Source: an uncultured Lysobacteraceae bacterium
Lineage (GTDB): Bacteria; Pseudomonadota; Gammaproteobacteria; Xanthomonadales; Rhodanobacteraceae
DNA: 10,791 bases
Direction of reading: 5' to 3'
Assembly (NCBI GenBank): GCA_946482585.1
Contig: CAMLSI010000146.1
Location: 1 to 10,791, forward strand
Of this stretch, positions 1 through 10,140 are shown in pieces (positions within the stretch are counted from its first letter, which is position 1; each line of letters opens with the position of its first letter). The notes below the pieces were generated by a model. That model ran no database searches. It was not told the DNA's origin and saw only the letters and a list, made by a program, of their open reading frames with translations. Both the position numbers and the translations under genes were made by a program.

Positions 1-42
1 TCGAGAACGGTTTCGAACCCTGATCGCAGCATGGTCGCGTGA
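1..42 (+). other. possible 3' tail of an upstream gene
   Basis: Reading from base 1 there is an open frame that ends in TGA at 40-42, two bases before a strong terminator hairpin. That is the spacing expected for the end of a gene transcribed into the window. A second frame stops at 21-23 (ending GFEP), so I cannot say which one, if either, is real. There is too little sequence to name a product. Confidence 0.25.
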
Positions 43-44
43 CG

Positions 45-70
45 AAAAGGCCGCCGCAAGGCGGCCTTTT
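45..70 (+). terminator. rho-independent terminator, GCAA tetraloop
   Basis: AAAAGGCCGCC (45-55) pairs perfectly with GGCGGCCTTTT (60-70) around the loop GCAA. This gives an 11-bp stem with a GNRA tetraloop and a T-run on the 3' side. The 5' A-run makes the hairpin nearly symmetric, so it could also act on the minus strand. It presumably ends the gene entering from the left. It is the first and best-paired unit of the tandem array at 50-170. Confidence 0.8.
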
Positions 71-170
71 CCATTCCGGCACGACCGCCGCCGCAGGGCG
101 GCCTTTTCCATTTAGGCACGACTGCCGCCGCAAGGCGGCCTTTTCGATTCCAGGCACGCGCCGCCGCAAG
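50..170 (+). repeat. 37-bp tandem repeat of a terminator hairpin, about 3.3 copies
   Basis: The core GCCGCCGC(A/C)(A/G)(A/G)GGCGGCC-TTTTC recurs starting at 50, 87, 124 and, as a truncated copy, about 160, so the period is 37, 37 and 36 bp. The linker (CATTC-CGGCACGAC-like) is also repeated, so whole units have been copied and not only the hairpin. Copies 2 (87-102) and 3 (124-139) keep a 6-bp GCCGCC/GGCGGC stem and the TTTT tract. The fourth copy has lost its right arm. Tandem duplication by replication slippage at a hairpin is the likely origin. Confidence 0.85.
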
Positions 171-177
171 CAGGCTG

Positions 178-201
178 CTGCCACCATGCTGGCAGTGGCA
201 G
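178..201 (+). repeat. inverted repeat upstream of the VOC gene
   Basis: CTGCCAC (178-184) is complementary to GTGGCAG (195-201). An alternative shorter pairing of CTGCCA (178-183) with TGGCAG (190-195) competes with it. It lies 50 bp before the VOC start codon and so could be an operator or a leader hairpin. There is no T-run, so it is not a typical terminator. Function is unknown. Confidence 0.35.
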
Positions 202-250
202 GTCGGCACGATGGCGTCCGTGCAATCGGCACGTCATTCCTGGAAGCGTC

Positions 251-625
251 ATGCTCAATCCGACCGTTCCCGCCTGGTTCGAAATCCCGACCGTCGATAT
301 CGACCGCGCGCAGACGTTCTACGAACGCATTCTGGGCGTTCCGCTCAAGCGAGAACCCATGGGCGAGACCGAACTCGCCGTGTTTCCGTATGGCGGCCGT
401 CCCCATGTCAGCGGCGCGCTGATCCGTCATGCCGAGTGCAGCCCGGCCATCCAGGGCAGCGTGGTCTATCTCAGCGTCGACAACCTGGAGCCCGTGCTGC
501 GGCGCGTGCAGGAGCACGGCGGCGACACGATCGTGCCGCGCACCGAGATTCCGGGCGACATGGGTTTCTTCGCGCAGTTCCGCGACACCGAAGGCAATCG
601 CGTCGGCCTCTGGTCGGCGGTCTGA
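251..625 (+). CDS. VOC family (glyoxalase/bleomycin-resistance fold) protein
   Basis: This is a 124-residue cytosolic protein with a vicinal-oxygen-chelate fold. The N-terminal half opens with a WFEIPTVDIDRAQTFYERILG-type beta-alpha unit (about residues 9-29). The second half repeats the pattern (VVYLSVDNLEPVLRRVQEHGG, about 71-91), and the protein ends in the typical FRDTEGNRVGLWS strand (about 110-122). The length matches single-domain VOC proteins, which normally dimerise. Such proteins act as metal-dependent lyases, isomerases or dioxygenases, or as drug-binding proteins, and the substrate cannot be read from sequence. GGAAG at 242-246 gives a rather close ribosome site. The next gene downstream is a WYL-type regulator, a pairing that suggests ligand-responsive control of this protein, but that is inference. 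Confidence 0.85.
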   Translation: MLNPTVPAWFEIPTVDIDRAQTFYERILGVPLKREPMGETELAVFPYGGRPHVSGALIRHAECSPAIQGSVVYLSVDNLEPVLRRVQEHGGDTIVPRTEIPGDMGFFAQFRDTEGNRVGLWSAV

Positions 626-640
626 TCGCGACGGGCGCCG

Positions 641-659
641 CGGACATGGCGCGTGTCCG
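641..659. repeat. short inverted repeat in the VOC-yafY spacer
   Basis: CGGACA (641-646) and TGTCCG (654-659) form a 6-bp dyad with a 7-base spacer, just after the VOC stop codon. There is no T-tract. It is a possible operator half-site pair, or chance in GC-rich DNA. Confidence 0.3.
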
Positions 660-669
660 GCCTGCCTGC

Positions 670-701
670 TTCGCTGCGGCGGCCTGTACCGCCGCAGCGA
701 A
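670..701. repeat. perfect 13-bp inverted repeat between VOC and WYL genes
   Basis: TTCGCTGCGGCGG (670-682) is exactly complementary to CCGCCGCAGCGAA (689-701), with a 6-base loop CCTGTA. The stem is very stable, but neither strand continues into a T-run. It therefore fits an operator or an RNA processing/attenuation element better than an intrinsic terminator. It lies 45 bp after the VOC stop and 78 bp before the regulator ATG. Confidence 0.75.
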
Positions 702-778
702 TCCGTCCGCCTCGAACGACGGCTGTCACGGCCATCGTTCATCTGGCATGACGGACGCGTCCGCGGCATGCTCGTCCG

Positions 779-1462
779 ATGCGTCGTGCCGATCGTCTGT
801 TTCTCATCATCCATGCCCTGCGCGGACGCCGGACTGCGTTGCCGTCGCGCGGCCTCGCCGAAACGCTCGGCGTGTCGCAGCGCACCGTCTATCGCGACGT
901 CGCCGATCTGCAGCGCTCGGGCGTGCCGATCGAGGGCGAAGCCGGCATCGGCTATGTGCTGCGCAAGGGCAGCGACATTCCGCCGCTGATGTTCCAGCCT
1001 GACGAACTCGAGGCGCTCGTCGTCGGTTCGCGCTTCGTGCAGGCGTTCGCCGGCGAGCGCCTGAGCCGCGCGGCCGATGCGGCGCTGATCAAGATCAACG
1101 CCGTATTGCCCGGCGAGCTGCGCGAACGCAGCGACCGCTCGCGCGTGTTCGCGCCCGACTTCGGACAGCACGCCGCGCTCAAGGCACATATCGACGACAT
1201 TCACGCGGCCATCGCCGAGCGCCGCGTCGTCCGGCTCGACTACTCCGACGAGAAGGGCAACGTGTCGACGCGGGAAATCCAGCCGCTCTGCCTCGCCTTC
1301 TGGGGCGGCAGCTGGACCTTGGGAGCGTGGTGCCGCTTGCGATGCGATTTCCGCAATTTCCGGCTCGATCGCATCCGGGCCTGCTGCGTGTCCGAGCTCG
1401 TGTTCGCCGAGACCGACACCGAAGGATTCGGCGCCTATCTGAAGGCCGTCGACTCCTGCTGA
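779..1462 (+). CDS. YafY-family HTH/WYL-domain transcriptional regulator
   Basis: This 227-residue DNA-binding protein starts with a winged helix-turn-helix of the HTH_11 type (about residues 4-60). The recognition segment is LAETLGVSQRTVYRDVADLQ, followed by the wing GIGYVLRKG. A linker leads to a WYL sensor domain (about 135-205) with REIQPL and a DFRNFRLDRIR end. The eponymous W-Y-L is W-T-L here (179-181), a common variation. WYL domains are thought to bind small ligands or nucleic acid. The protein probably controls its own transcription and the adjacent VOC gene. The ATG at 779 places the HTH at the normal distance from the N terminus, although no clear Shine-Dalgarno precedes it. The family is sure; the target genes are inferred. 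Confidence 0.88.
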   Translation: MRRADRLFLIIHALRGRRTALPSRGLAETLGVSQRTVYRDVADLQRSGVPIEGEAGIGYVLRKGSDIPPLMFQPDELEALVVGSRFVQAFAGERLSRAADAALIKINAVLPGELRERSDRSRVFAPDFGQHAALKAHIDDIHAAIAERRVVRLDYSDEKGNVSTREIQPLCLAFWGGSWTLGAWCRLRCDFRNFRLDRIRACCVSELVFAETDTEGFGAYLKAVDSC

Positions 1463-1533
1463 CGCACTCGCACGATGGTCGAGCCCCGGCGGAAGCATTC
1501 GGGAAATGCATTCGCAAACGCCGGATAACAAAA

Positions 1534-1570
1534 CGCCACCGTAAGGCTCAGGGGGTGCCCTACGGTGGCG
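1534..1570 (-). terminator. hairpin terminator, best oriented for rlmI-like gene
   Basis: CGCCACCGTA (1534-1543) pairs with TACGGTGGCG (1561-1570). After one A-C mismatch the stem continues GGC/GCC (1545-1547/1557-1559) around a 9-base loop. Read leftward, it is followed by TTTTGTTAT (1533-1525), a good U-tract, so it mainly ends the leftward methyltransferase gene. Read rightward it is followed only by CTTT, so it may act weakly on the WYL gene as a bidirectional terminator. Confidence 0.75.
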
Positions 1571-1576
1571 CTTTGG

Positions 1577-1595
1577 CAAGGCGATGACCGCCTTG
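1577..1595. repeat. second hairpin in the convergent intergenic region
   Basis: CAAGGCG (1577-1583) pairs with CGCCTTG (1589-1595) across a 5-base loop. It immediately follows the main terminator hairpin and is followed by TATTAG. It may back up termination of the rightward WYL gene. The remaining bases up to 1668 show nothing recognisable. Confidence 0.45.
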
Positions 1596-1668
1596 TATTA
1601 GTTACTCGGATTGGCGATCGCGGGCGGCTCAGATCCACGCAAAAGAATTTTCGTGAACTTCGTCACAT

Positions 1669-2850
1669 TCAGTCGACACGGCAGAAAACGGCCTTGAGGT
1701 AGCGCGACTCCGGCACGTGCGCCTGCCACGGATGGTCAGGTCCGGCGCCGCTGATCTTGAGCACCTGCACGGTCCGGTTCGAATAGAAGGCGGCACGGCG
1801 CAGCATGTCGAGAAACTGTTCCTCGCTGACGAGGCCGGTGCACGAGCAGGTGACGAAGATTCCACCGGGCTTGACCGCGCCGAGCGCGAGCTTGTTCATG
1901 TCGAGGTATTTCTTCAGCGCCGGAATCACCTGCTCGCGATCGCGCGTCATCTTCGCGGGATCGAGCACGACCACGTCGAACTGCTCGGCGCGGCCCGCGG
2001 CCACGTCGCGGAGCCAGTGGAAGATGTCGGCCTGGACGAAGCGCACCTTGACCTTGTTGAGCCGTGCGTTCGATTCGGCGACCTCGAGGATCTCCTCGTC
2101 GAGGTCGACGCCGACGACTTCTTTTGCGCCGCCCAGGGTTTTCGCATAGATCGCGAAGCCGCCGGAATTGCAGCACAGATCCAGCACACGCTTGTCCTGG
2201 CAGAAGCCCGCGAGCGCGAGGCGGTTGTCGCGCTGGTCGGCGAAGAAGCCGGTCTTGTGCTTGGTGCCGGGCGCCGCATGGAACTTGACGCCGTGCTCTT
2301 CGATCACGGTCGGTCGCGGCGTCGGCGGCGTGGAGCAATCGAAGCTTTCCTGCTTCTGCACGTGCTCTTCGGCGAACGCGTAGACCTGACTGTCGGGAAA
2401 GTGCTCGAGCAGGCAGCGACGGATCAGGTCGCGCTGGCGGAACATGCCGGCCGAAAAGAATTCGATGACGAGCGTATCGGCGAAGCGATCGACGACGAGC
2501 CCGGACAGGCCGTCGCCTTCGGAATGAACGACGCGATAGGCGTCGGTCACGCGGTCGAGCTGCAGCACGTCGCGGCGCAGCGCGACCGCCTGGGCGATCT
2601 TGCGCTCGAAGAAGGCGGCGTCGACGGCTTCGGCGGGGTCCTGCGTCAGCACCCGCAGCGCGATCCGCGAATGGCCGTTGTAGAAGCCGCGGCCGGCGAA
2701 GGTGCCGTCGCGGTCGTAGATGTCGACGACGCTGCCCGGTTTGGGACGTTCCGCGGGCTTCTCGACCATCTTCTGGAAGATCCAGGGATGATTCGAGCGG
2801 CGTTCGATCTTGAGTTGGACGGTAGGGTTGGCGGAAGGAGACGGTTTCAT
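1669..2850 (-). CDS. class I SAM-dependent 23S rRNA m5C methyltransferase, RlmI-like
   Basis: This 393-residue protein (E. coli RlmI has 396) should methylate a cytosine of 23S rRNA at C5. An N-terminal PUA-like RNA-binding region (about 10-72, with HPWIFQKMVE and GRGFYNGHSRIALRVL) leads into a central part ending EEHGVKF (184-190). The TGFFADQRDNR signature (200-210) and a Rossmann methyltransferase follow. Motif I is DLCCNSGGF (224-232), the acidic SAM ribose ligand lies in VVGVDLDEE (246-253), motif IV is DPAK (297-300), and motif VI is TCSCTGL (334-340) with C337 as likely catalytic cysteine. RlmI normally has DPPK, so alanine at 299 is a variation. The ATG at 2850 is chosen because it matches the family N terminus. 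The frame stays open further upstream only as a shadow of sfsA. The gene is divergent from sfsA. Confidence 0.88.
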   Translation of the reverse strand: MKPSPSANPTVQLKIERRSNHPWIFQKMVEKPAERPKPGSVVDIYDRDGTFAGRGFYNGHSRIALRVLTQDPAEAVDAAFFERKIAQAVALRRDVLQLDRVTDAYRVVHSEGDGLSGLVVDRFADTLVIEFFSAGMFRQRDLIRRCLLEHFPDSQVYAFAEEHVQKQESFDCSTPPTPRPTVIEEHGVKFHAAPGTKHKTGFFADQRDNRLALAGFCQDKRVLDLCCNSGGFAIYAKTLGGAKEVVGVDLDEEILEVAESNARLNKVKVRFVQADIFHWLRDVAAGRAEQFDVVVLDPAKMTRDREQVIPALKKYLDMNKLALGAVKPGGIFVTCSCTGLVSEEQFLDMLRRAAFYSNRTVQVLKISGAGPDHPWQAHVPESRYLKAVFCRVD

Positions 2851-2856
2851 CGCGGC

Positions 2857-2865
2857 ATGATACCA
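2857..2865 (-). promoter_or_regulatory. extended -10 promoter for a possibly leaderless rlmI-like mRNA
   Basis: Reading leftward, TGGTATCAT (2865-2857) matches an extended -10 (TGN plus 5 of 6 TATAAT positions). Only six bases separate it from the ATG at 2850, so transcription would begin at or next to the start codon. No Shine-Dalgarno lies before that ATG, which is consistent with a leaderless transcript. No convincing -35 is seen, as usual for extended -10 promoters. Confidence 0.45.
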
Positions 2866-2907
2866 GCCGCGCTTGCGCCGCCCGACCTCGCCCGGCATCG
2901 TCGCCGC

Positions 2908-3606
2908 ATGCGCTTTCCGCCCCTGCACCGCGGCACGCTGCTGGCGCGCCGGCAGCGCTTTCTCGCCGACATCCGCCTCGACGACGGCCGCGAAATCCTC
3001 GCCCACTGCCCGAACACGGGACGCATGCTCGGCTACTCGGCGCCGGGACTGCGCGTCTGGGCCAGCGAACGCGCCGGCACCGGGCGTTGCGATTGGACCT
3101 GGGAACTGGCCGAGGTCGACGGCGCGCTCGTCGGCGTGCATCCGGCGCGCGCCAACGCGCTCGCCGTCGAAGCGATCGCCGCGGGCCGCGTGCTTTCGCT
3201 GGAGGGCTATTCCGGATGCCGGCGCGAGGTGCGCTACGGCGACGAGGCCAGTCGCATCGACCTGCTGCTGCACGCGCCGCAGCGGCCTGATTGCTATGTC
3301 GAGGTCAAATCGGTCACGGCGGCCGACGAATACGGTCTCGGAATTTTCCCCGACGCGGTCAGCGCTCGCGGGTTGCGTCACCTGCGCGAGCTGCAGCGCG
3401 TCGTTGCCGACGGCGCGCGTGCGGTGCTGCTGTTCTGCGTGCAGCGCGCCGACGTGCTCGCGGTGCGCGCGGCGAGCGAGATCGATCCGGCCTACGCGCG
3501 CGGGCTGCGCGACGCCCGCGCGGCCGGCGTCGAAGTCCTGGCCTGGCGATGCGCGATCTCGACGTCGGAAATCGCGCTGACGCGGCGGGTTCCGGTCTTG
3601 CCTTAG
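2908..3606 (+). CDS. sfsA: SfsA, sugar fermentation stimulation protein homologue
   Basis: This 232-residue protein (E. coli SfsA has 234) aligns along its whole length with the family. An N-terminal OB-like region carries FLADIRLDDGREI and HCPNTGRM (33-40). The C-terminal PD-(D/E)XK nuclease-like core has SRID (115-118), PDCYVEVKSVT (127-137) and FPDAVSARGLRHLREL (147-162). The D118, E132 and K134 pattern of the core is intact. E. coli SfsA is a DNA-binding protein linked to maltose gene expression, and its real biochemical role is unsettled. The ATG at 2908 reproduces the family N terminus. An in-frame ATG at 2857 would add 17 residues without family support. Neither start has a good ribosome site. 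The gene is divergent from the rlmI-like gene across only 57 bp and convergent with hemB. Confidence 0.92.
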   Translation: MRFPPLHRGTLLARRQRFLADIRLDDGREILAHCPNTGRMLGYSAPGLRVWASERAGTGRCDWTWELAEVDGALVGVHPARANALAVEAIAAGRVLSLEGYSGCRREVRYGDEASRIDLLLHAPQRPDCYVEVKSVTAADEYGLGIFPDAVSARGLRHLRELQRVVADGARAVLLFCVQRADVLAVRAASEIDPAYARGLRDARAAGVEVLAWRCAISTSEIALTRRVPVLP

Positions 3607-3672
3607 GCGCGCTAGTTCTCTGCGGGAGTCCGTTGCGGCATCACGACCGCGACCATTCGGTTCCCCGCGGAC

Positions 3673-7502
<3,830 letters not shown>

Positions 7503-7510
<8 letters not shown>

Positions 7511-8378
7511 AACGGCGCCGCCGGAATCCGCGTCTCTCCGGCGCGGCGACCCGGCCGCCGAATTCGCCGACCGCACGATACGACGCTGCGTCTGGATCCT
7601 CGGCGCGCTCGCGCTGTCGTGCATCGTCGGACCATGGTTCAGCCGCTACGGCGTCGACCATACCGACTGGGATCACCTCTCCGCGGCACCGGGCCTGGCG
7701 CACGGTCATTGGCTGGGCACCGACGCGATCGGCCGCGACGTGTTCGTGCGGCTTTGCGTCGGCGGACGCCTGTCCCTGCTGATCGGCGTTCTCGCGAGTC
7801 TCGTCGCGCTCGGCATCGGCATGACCTACGGCGTAGTCGCGGGCTATGTGGGCGGTATCGTCGACCGGGTGCTCATGCGGCTGCTCGATCTCATGGCCGC
7901 ACTGCCGTTCCTGCTCATCGTCATTCTGCTGCTGACCGTGTTCGAACGCTCCCTGCCGCTGCTGCTCGCGGCAATCGGCGGCTATGTCTGGATGGACCTT
8001 GCGCGCGTGATCCGCGCCGAAGCGGCTCGACTGCGCGGTGTCGCATTCGTCGACGCGGCCCGGCTGCTCGGTGCCGGGCCGGCGTGGATCATGGCGCGGC
8101 ACGTCGCGCCGAACTTGCTCGGGCTCGCGCTCGTCTACCTGAGCCTCGGCGTGCCGAACGCAATCCTCATCGAATCGTTTCTCGGTTTTCTCGGTCTTTC
8201 GGTCGACGAGCCCGCGGCGAGCTGGGGCGCGATGCTGTTCGACGGTACGCAGGAAATGGATGCGGCACCGTGGACCCTGGTCGCGCCGGCACTCGCGCTT
8301 GCGCTGACCTTGATCACGTGTCAGTTCCTCGGCGAAGCCCTTCGGCGTCGTCTCGATCCGCGCCGGGCGCTGCCGTGA
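7503..8378 (+). CDS. OppC/DppC/YejE-like ABC transporter permease
   Basis: This 291-residue inner-membrane protein has about six membrane segments: roughly 28-46, 90-115, 125-147, 151-169, 205-230 and 258-279. The family signature HWLGTDAIGRDVF (69-81) follows the first periplasmic loop. The cytoplasmic EAA coupling loop (FVDAARLLGAGPAW, 182-195, then HVAPN) docks the ATPase. OppC-type subunits normally pair with an OppB-type subunit to import peptides or related solutes. The ATG at 7503 lies inside the last codons of the EAL gene (ATGGCTGA, 8-nt overlap), with no Shine-Dalgarno of its own, so translational coupling is likely. It overlaps the ATPase by 4 nt. No OppB partner is present beside it. 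The substrate cannot be inferred. Confidence 0.92.
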
Positions 8379-9988
8379 GCGCCCCGCTGTTGCAAGTCCG
8401 CGATCTGCGCATCGTGCTGCAGGGCAGGCCGCAGCCGGCCGTCGAGGCGGTCGCGTTCGATCTCGCCGCGGGCACCTGCCTCGGGCTGATCGGCGCGTCG
8501 GGTTCCGGGAAGAGCCTGACGAGCACCGCGCTGATCGGACTGCTGCCGGCCGCCGCAGTCGTTTCGGGCTCGATCGTTTTTGCGGGCGAGGAACTCGCCG
8601 GAGCTTCCGCGGCAACCTGGCAGCGCGTGCGCCGCGGCGGTATCGGCATGGTCTGGCAGGATAGCCAGGCCAGCCTGCACCCGTTGCGCCGGGTCGGCGC
8701 GCAGCTCGTCGAAGCCCTGCGTCATGCCGGCGCCGCGCGCGGCGGCGCGCGGCGGCGCGCGCTGGAGCTGCTGGCCGAAGTCGGCATCGACACGCCCGAA
8801 CGTCGGTTCGCACAGTTTCCGCACGAGCTGTCGGGCGGGCAGCGGCAGCGGGTGCTGATCGCGCTCGCGCTCGCGGGCGACCCGCGGCTGTTGATCGCCG
8901 ACGAAGCCACCAGCGCGCTGGACAGCACGATCCGGCTGCAGATCGTCGAACTGCTCGACATCTTGCGGCGGCAGCGCGGACTCGCCCTGTTGTTCGTGAG
9001 TCACGACCTCGCGCTCGTGCGACACATCGCCGATCGCGTCGCCGTGCTCGACCAGGGACATATCGTCGAATTTGCCGACACCTCGACGTTGTTCGCCGCG
9101 CCCGCGCGAGCGCAGACGCGCGCCCTGCTGGCGGCGGCCACGCCGGCGCCGCCGCCGGCTGCCGTGAACGCCGCTGACGTCGAGCCGCTGCTGCAGGTCG
9201 ACGGACTCTGTGCGAGTCATGCGGCGACGCGCCTCTGGCGTTCGGGGCGCCGGTCCGCACTGCGCGACATCAGTTTTCGGCTCGATCGTGGCCGCACGCT
9301 CGCCGTCGTCGGCGAATCCGGTTCGGGCAAGTCGACCTTGCTGCGCTGCCTCGTCGGTCTGCGTGCGAGCGATTCGGGACGCCTGGTGCTGGACGGCATC
9401 GCTCACACACTTCCGTTGACCGACCCGGCATCGCTGCGCGGGCCGCTGCAACTCGTGTTCCAGGACCCCGGCGCTTCGCTCGATCCGCTCTGGCGTGTCG
9501 GCGATATCGTTGCCGAACCGGTGCGGCTCGCCCGTAACGCGTCGAAACGGGACGAGCTGCATCAGGTCGCGTCGCTGCTGGCCGACGTCGGACTCGATCC
9601 GGCGTTCGCGGCACGCTATCCGCACACGCTCTCCGGCGGGCAACGTCAGCGCGTCGCCATCGCGCGTGCGCTGGCCGCACGTCCCGCGGCGCTGCTGCTC
9701 GATGAGGCGACCAGTGCGCTCGATGCGGTCGTGCAGCAGCAGATCCTGACGTTGCTGCGCCGGCTGCAGCTCGAACGCGGGCTGGCGCTGCTGTTCGTGA
9801 CGCATGACTTGGATCTCGTCGCCGCCTGCGCCGACGATGTCGGCGTGCTGTGGCGAGGCGAACTCGCGGAATACGGGTCGGTTGAGGAAGTTTTCGCCCG
9901 GCCGCGTCATACGCACACACGCGAACTGCTGGCCGCGGTCGGGCGCGCGGCGCGGAACATGCAAGCGCGGAATGTGCAGGATCTGTGA
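8375..9988 (+). CDS. fused two-domain ABC transporter ATPase (YejF/GsiA/DppD-DppF type)
   Basis: The protein has 537 residues (E. coli YejF has 529) with two complete nucleotide-binding domains. Domain 1 has Walker A GASGSGKS (40-47), Q-loop WQDSQASLHPL (94-104), signature LSGGQRQRV (152-160), Walker B LLIADEATSALD (172-183) and switch H210. Domain 2 has Walker A GESGSGKS (313-320), Q-loop FQDPGASLDPL (362-372), signature LSGGQRQRV (419-427), Walker B LLLDEATSALD (440-450) and switch H477. A short proline/alanine linker (about 254-268) joins them. Both sites keep the catalytic glutamate, so both should hydrolyse ATP. It should energise the permease encoded just upstream. The GTG start at 8375 overlaps the permease stop (GTGA), and no later start fits the family N terminus. 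A 10-bp GC-rich direct repeat lies within domain 1. Confidence 0.94.
   Translation: MSAPLLQVRDLRIVLQGRPQPAVEAVAFDLAAGTCLGLIGASGSGKSLTSTALIGLLPAAAVVSGSIVFAGEELAGASAATWQRVRRGGIGMVWQDSQASLHPLRRVGAQLVEALRHAGAARGGARRRALELLAEVGIDTPERRFAQFPHELSGGQRQRVLIALALAGDPRLLIADEATSALDSTIRLQIVELLDILRRQRGLALLFVSHDLALVRHIADRVAVLDQGHIVEFADTSTLFAAPARAQTRALLAAATPAPPPAAVNAADVEPLLQVDGLCASHAATRLWRSGRRSALRDISFRLDRGRTLAVVGESGSGKSTLLRCLVGLRASDSGRLVLDGIAHTLPLTDPASLRGPLQLVFQDPGASLDPLWRVGDIVAEPVRLARNASKRDELHQVASLLADVGLDPAFAARYPHTLSGGQRQRVAIARALAARPAALLLDEATSALDAVVQQQILTLLRRLQLERGLALLFVTHDLDLVAACADDVGVLWRGELAEYGSVEEVFARPRHTHTRELLAAVGRAARNMQARNVQDL
8741..8760 (+). repeat. 10-bp GC-rich direct repeat within the ATPase gene
   Basis: GGCGGCGCGC occurs twice in tandem (8741-8750, 8751-8760), preceded by the similar CGCCGCGCGC. 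It encodes an alanine/arginine/glycine-rich surface loop (about residues 119-129). The 10-bp unit is not a multiple of three, so a slippage event would break the frame. Confidence 0.6.
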
Positions 9989-10002
9989 ACCAGTACCGTG
10001 AC

Positions 10003-10012
10003 TTTCGCGAAA
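10003..10012. promoter_or_regulatory. 10-bp palindrome between the ATPase and SPFH genes
   Basis: TTTCGCGAAA is a perfect palindrome 14 bases after the ATPase stop and just upstream of a candidate promoter. It could be an operator. The ATPase gene has no hairpin-plus-T-run terminator before 10141, so read-through into the SPFH gene is possible. Confidence 0.3.
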
Positions 10013-10019
10013 CCGTTCA

Positions 10020-10048
10020 GCGACAGTTTGTTTCCGTTAAGGAATAAT
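10020..10048 (+). promoter_or_regulatory. candidate promoter of the SPFH gene
   Basis: GCGACA (10020-10025, 4 of 6 to the -35) and AATAAT (10043-10048, 5 of 6 to the -10) are separated by the optimal 17 bases, in a conspicuously AT-rich patch of an otherwise GC-rich window. Transcription would start near 10055, giving a leader of about 86 bases. Confidence 0.45.
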
Positions 10049-10113
10049 TAATCCGCTACTTTTCATCAGGCTCGGCTGCGAATTTGGGTCAGAGTCACAA
10101 GAATTCGCTTTAA

Positions 10114-10132
10114 CCTCTTGAATTAAGAGGGG
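10114..10132 (+). promoter_or_regulatory. hairpin sequestering the SPFH Shine-Dalgarno
   Basis: CCTCTT (10114-10119) pairs with AAGAGG (10125-10130) around the 5-base loop GAATT. The right arm is itself the Shine-Dalgarno AAGAGGGG (10125-10132), which ends 8 bases before the ATG at 10141. Folding of the leader would hide the ribosome site. A stem of six pairs, half of them A-U, could open with temperature or by protein binding. Confidence 0.5.
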
Positions 10133-10140
10133 TTCTCAAA

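Noticed and set aside
8..24. tRNA T-arm-like GGTTTCGAACCC
   Set aside because: The flanking bases do not form a T-stem plus acceptor stem, and no CCA end or anticodon arm is present.
50..170. CRISPR-like spacing of 37-bp units
   Set aside because: The units are contiguous and the linkers are copies of each other, so there are no unique spacers and no cas gene nearby.
39..422. Open frame starting in the terminator array
   Set aside because: It reads through all the repeat hairpins and overlaps the VOC gene in another frame. The protein is low-complexity with no family features.
1717..2907. Open frame extending sfsA 397 codons upstream
   Set aside because: The extension lies antisense to the rlmI-like gene. 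The SfsA family N terminus starts at 2908.
2851..3381. N-terminal extension of the rlmI-like frame
   Set aside because: It lies antisense to sfsA, and the family N terminus with the PUA-like region begins at 2850.
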